A stretch of DNA of 64,000 nucleotides from NCBI GenBank assembly GCA_005784505.1, contig VCAZ01000032.1, positions 1,947,611 through 2,011,610 on the forward strand, in the 5' to 3' direction. The position numbers and the translations under genes are program-made. The stretch is from Bagarius yarrelli. Lineage: Eukaryota > Chordata > Actinopteri > Siluriformes > Sisoridae. Positions 60,801-64,000 of this stretch are shown one piece after another (the first letter of the stretch is position 1; each line of letters begins with the position of its first letter). The notes under the pieces were generated by a model. The model did no database searches and was not told the origin of the DNA. It worked only from the letters and a program-made list of their open reading frames with translations.

Positions 60801-61284
60801 GTTATTGTAAAATGCTGAGAGAGGCTACAGCAGAAACAACTCAGTGAGAAAAAAATGCACTGATCTGCAAAGTGTGCGATGTTAAAAACGGTGGCAGCAG
60901 GAAGCCATTATGCACAAAGTGTGGGTCAGCAAAAGCAGCAGCTGGGCTCGGGATCTTACAGAACATCGTTGGCTCCCACAAGCTGTTATTTGGACCCGGT
61001 GTAATGAGCTCCATTAGCGGTTTGCTGAATATTCGAGCGTGGCTCAGACACCGGAAAGGAAGGATGTCTGTATTTAAAAGACTTCTGATCTTCAAAAGGG
61101 CCGGCTTATTCATCTAAAGCAGAGAATGTCACATTAGATCTGATCCCGTTAACGCTGGTGGCTGACGCCCAATCAGTCAGCTTTAGCAACTGATTGAGTC
61201 AGAGTTCTGATTAGATCTGATTAGACTTCCATGACAAAGAGAACACCTAAAGTTAAGGAGACGTAACCTTTCTTTCCCTCTCAC
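60801..61284. other. Repeat-poor block between two MITE-like repeats
   Basis: Overlapping open frames of 81-90 codons occur on both strands between 60,841 and 61,117; neither has a recognised family, and no RNGTT exon is missing from this intron. Two CxxC-like cysteines in the plus frame are too weak to name a domain. Confidence 0.4.
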
Positions 61285-61570
61285 TGAGTGTGTTTACATG
61301 ACGCACTGTAATCTGGTCTGATTATAAATCCAATTCGATTAAAAATCAGATCCAATTTAATCCACTCGATTTCTCCAATCCGATAATTAATCCAATCTGA
61401 TTTAATCTATGTAAACACCTCAATCTGAATTAAAATGCCCAAAATCATTGAAATCTATCATATTGGCGGTTGGTTTAAACCTTTCCAATAACCAATCGAA
61501 CAAAGAATTCCACCATGTAAACGACTTACATTAACCGTACGTCCTTCTGCACATGCTGGAACAAGTTTTT
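61285..61570. mobile_element. AT-rich MITE-like repeat, copy 2
   Basis: Starts GAGTGTGTTTACATGACGC, has many ATCCAATC/GATTGGAT-like direct and inverted motifs, and shares CCATGTAAACGACTT and GTACGTCCTTCTG with the copy at 7,230-7,560. No coding capacity. Confidence 0.65.
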
Positions 61571-61984
61571 TCCCCATCAGGAATATTTCAAATAAAAAGA
61601 TCTTAACTGGAAGACAAAGAAAGTGTGCATGCAAATGATTTTCTCTTTCTCTCTCTCTCTCACCGTCCATCACAGCCACTCTAGCTAATCGAGTGAATAT
61701 GTGAGCTCGGGTATGTAGAAGGAGACAGATAGCAGTCCATGGAACGTGTAGCCCTTCCCAGTGATGCAGCATTAACAACCTCAGGTATTTCCAATATACA
61801 GAAAAACAACATATATTTACATGATAAAAAATCAGTCTTAATTAGACGTTCATTTCGAGCAAAATCAGGCAAACTCTCTGATATTTACTGGTAACGAGCA
61901 TGTAGCCAAAGAGCTCTAGGCATTCCAGTGTGTGAAACGTTAGCGCGACTTGCCTACACACTAATTAAACAGAAGCGCCCTCAC

Positions 61985-62120
61985 CCCATCCAGCAGCGTG
62001 TTGGAGAGGTGCATCCTCATGTCCTTCCGGTAAGGAAACTCCAGGTTGCTGATCTGGAAGACCGAGTTGTCCCTGTCGATCATGTACACTTCGTTTCTGC
62101 CGTCGATTAGCATCATGTAC
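61985..62120 (-). CDS. RNGTT: RNGTT exon A (136 nt): guanylyltransferase domain, start of adenylation fold to motif III
   Basis: The minus strand reads YMMLIDGRNEVYMIDRDNSV and continues to ...MRMHLSNTLLDG, 45 codons after one leading base. That base is the third position of the Arg codon which in mammals ends motif I (KxDGTR). It corresponds to residues about 300-344. The acceptor is CTGCAG at 62,126-62,121, followed by exon base G; the donor is GTGAGG starting at 61,984. The DNRD-like strand and the LLDG segment lead into motif III, whose Glu is the first codon of exon B. Differences from the mammalian sequence as I recall it are conservative (for example Val-Tyr for Val-Phe). The exon is GC-richer than the flanking intron. 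Identification is near certain. Confidence 0.97.
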
Positions 62121-62741
62121 CTGCAGGGAATTGAGCAGATGGTAAATATAAGCAACGTCATGGAAGAAGTTTTTACAGTCGAAAAGAACCCGAGCTGGAA
62201 TCGAACCCAGGGTCGCTATCCAGCAATAAAGATTTTGTTTATCTGTGGTTTGCAAAGTAAACAAAAATCAAGTCACAACTAATTTCCCAGAATCCCGAGA
62301 CACTTTTAGCTGGAAGAGGAATATATCATCGCATCGCTTTCCTTTCCTTTTTCCTCTCTGTGGGCTACATTTTCTAAACCTATAAGGATATAAATAGCGA
62401 CAAACAGCAGAGACGGCATGTGATGCTCGATCGCTTGTGACTGCAACAGACCTCATCACAGCTGAACTAATAAACCCGACACACGACTCCTGACGTTTAA
62501 CTGCACGTTGTTGAATCATGGCGTCGTTAAAAATCGCTATAAACTGAAAAGATATAGAAGTAAAGTAAACTTGGTGAGAAGAGGGGGAACTACACTATCG
62601 AGACCCTGAGAATAAAGCCGCGCTGTGTCCAATCATGATACACACCGCGGCGAATACAGTGGGGATGTTGCACACTTCAAGTGGCATGAAGTGGCTGCCG
62701 GTGATTACATGTTTTACTGTGTCATCAGATTCCAAATTGGT

Positions 62742-62766
62742 TTTTATATATATATATATATATATA
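62742..62766. repeat. AT microsatellite
   Basis: (TA)n of about 12 units in the intron upstream of exon A. Confidence 0.9.
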
Positions 62767-62877
62767 CGTTCCAGTCCAGTGGGGTTTAGGACACAGACCC
62801 AGACGGTTCCAAACTTGCTCATCTATGTCTTTATGGACCTTGTTTTGTGCACTACAGGAAGGGGCCGTCCCCAAAAG

Positions 62878-62994
62878 TTTGAGGGTTAGGGGCCTTCGCT
62901 TTTGAGACCAGCGGCGGAACTTTAGTGGTGCTGGGAAATGAAACTACAATTGTCCAATCCGCAGTCCGACACCTTAACCAATGAGCTACCAGTT
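62878..62994 (-). repeat. SINE, common family, head only, minus copy
   Basis: CTGGTAGCTCATTGGTTAAG on the minus strand (62,968-62,987), a damaged box B (GTTTCATTTCCCAGCACC) and a partly decayed body end at about 62,880. No tail. Confidence 0.7.
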
Positions 62995-63582
62995 TAAACT
63001 GAGTCTAAGGGCAGTGTAAAGGCACTACAGGAGCATCTCATTTATGAGTAACAACAAATAGCTATTATTTGTTTTAATAGAATAAGAATTGAGAACCTAA
63101 AATCTTTAAAGAATAATATATATTATAAAAATATATCTTTGTATCACAAGGTACTAATCAGAATTCGTCACATCACTGTATATTGTGTCTGTACCCTGGA
63201 TTGAAGCTCTCCTTCAGGACCATGGACAATTCCCAGAGTAACCGAGCGGGAATAATCCAGTTACATCCACTTCCATTAGCAGATTAATTACATCAACACG
63301 CTTCTGGCATCTGGTGTGTATGATTTGTGGGCATTTAACCCTATTACATTAATAATTACCTGTCTTATAATAAAGAATAGGGTTCTCCCCCCCCCCAACT
63401 CGATCAGAATAAAAGAAAGTGAAATCCTTAACCAGGACAAGCCACCTGCTTATGCGCAAACCAACCTTGTTTTTCTTTCCTCGTCGACTTAATAAAAACT
63501 TCTGCGAGCTCGAAAAACGGTGCATTCGATTTTGACGAAAGAAGCACGTAAACCTTAATTTAAAGTCGGTCTCACTCGAAGT

Positions 63583-63609
63583 CACACACACACACACACA
63601 CACACACAC
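63583..63609. repeat. CA microsatellite
   Basis: Perfect (CA)n of about 13 units. Confidence 0.95.
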
Positions 63610-64000
63610 GGCTTAACAATTCCAGGTAATAAATGCCGTTGCTTGTGGGGTTGACGCTGGTGCCTGAAAGCAATTACGGCTGAAGAAAGTCTGGATTCTG
63701 AACCAAGAAGTCATGGAAAGGGTGTGTGTGTTACTATGCTGCATTAAAGCTAGTTTACTTGCATTTACTTTCCGGCACAGTCGGTTGTAAGTGCTTTTTT
63801 ATTTTTCTAAAAGCTTAAAAGGTAAGACAACCTGCATTTAATCTGAACATCTTCGAGAAAACACAATAAACTTTCCACTTTCACTTTGTAAATATTCTTC
63901 TACCTATCGACCGGTTGGCTTTTGCGATACTGTGTATTGGAGACGCAGATAAAGGGACAATCCAAAAAGATGTCGTTTTAACAGTCTGGTGGAGGAGGCG

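Larger units (their letters stand above)
59155..61984 (-). other. RNGTT intron A-B (2,830 nt)
   Basis: The shortest intron in the window, bounded by the exon A donor GTGAGG and the exon B acceptor CTGTAG. It carries a GA/CT repeat near exon B, a GT/CA repeat, a SINE copy, and two stretches related to AT-rich MITEs (60,440-60,780 and 61,285-61,570). The block 60,800-61,120 between them is less repetitive. Confidence 0.9.
62121..64000 (-). other. RNGTT intron upstream of exon A (partial)
   Basis: No coding similarity was seen here, and the motif I exon (KADGTR) is not present, so this intron exceeds 1.88 kb. It contains a tRNA-like box B stretch near 62,190-62,215, a short (AT)n at 62,742-62,765, a SINE remnant at 62,878-62,994 and a CA repeat near 63,583-63,609. 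A 10-nt C tract lies at about 63,387-63,398. The remainder shows no recognisable structure. Confidence 0.85.

Noticed and set aside
62165..62240. tRNA-like sequence with box B GGGTTCGATTCCAGC on the minus strand
   Set aside because: No box A or cloverleaf arms could be paired around it; more likely a SINE trace or chance.

Overview
This window is vertebrate nuclear DNA, almost certainly from a teleost fish. Short exons with consensus GT/AG splice sites sit in long introns. The introns are crowded with fish-type repeats: tRNA-derived SINEs with an L2/UnaL2-type 3' hairpin, Tc1/mariner relics, hAT-like MITEs, LINE 3' ends and many microsatellites. The dominant SINE resembles families I associate with catfish and other ostariophysans, but that placement is only an inference.

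One protein-coding gene is recognisable: an internal part of RNGTT, the bifunctional mRNA-capping enzyme (RNA 5'-triphosphatase plus guanylyltransferase), on the minus strand. Five consecutive exons were found, in transcript order at 62,120-61,985 (A), 59,154-59,083 (B), 45,440-45,276 (C), 26,657-26,589 (D) and 9,838-9,738 (E). They join in frame into about 180 codons, corresponding to residues about 300-480 of the ~597-residue mammalian protein. They carry nucleotidyltransferase motifs III, IIIa, IV and V. The phosphatase domain and the catalytic lysine (motif I) must lie beyond 64,000; the C-terminal OB-fold with motif VI must lie below position 1. The whole window is therefore RNGTT transcription unit: introns of about 2.8, 13.6, 18.6 and 16.7 kb plus parts of the two flanking introns.

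Layout: 1-9,737 is the intron after exon E (SINEs, a LINE 3' end, a second SINE type, minisatellites, a MITE). 9,839-26,588 is the D-E intron, with a 0.9-kb GA/CT tract near exon E, tandem repeats, a Tc1 transposase relic and a CA/GT repeat next to exon D. 26,658-45,275 is the C-D intron, with a Tc1 fragment reaching to within 29 nt of exon D, several SINEs, a Tc1 element with both inverted repeats, a LINE reverse-transcriptase relic and a MITE holding a 350-bp AT tract. 45,441-59,082 is the B-C intron, with a GATA/GACA block, more Tc1 and SINE copies, an hAT-like MITE and a LINE 3' end. 59,155-61,984 is the A-B intron. No intact mobile element, functional RNA gene, CRISPR array or second gene could be supported, and I did not find a convincing novel system. 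The most useful leads are the repeats placed next to RNGTT splice sites, the recurring truncated Tc1 fragments and a few repeat-poor blocks that may be conserved non-coding elements.
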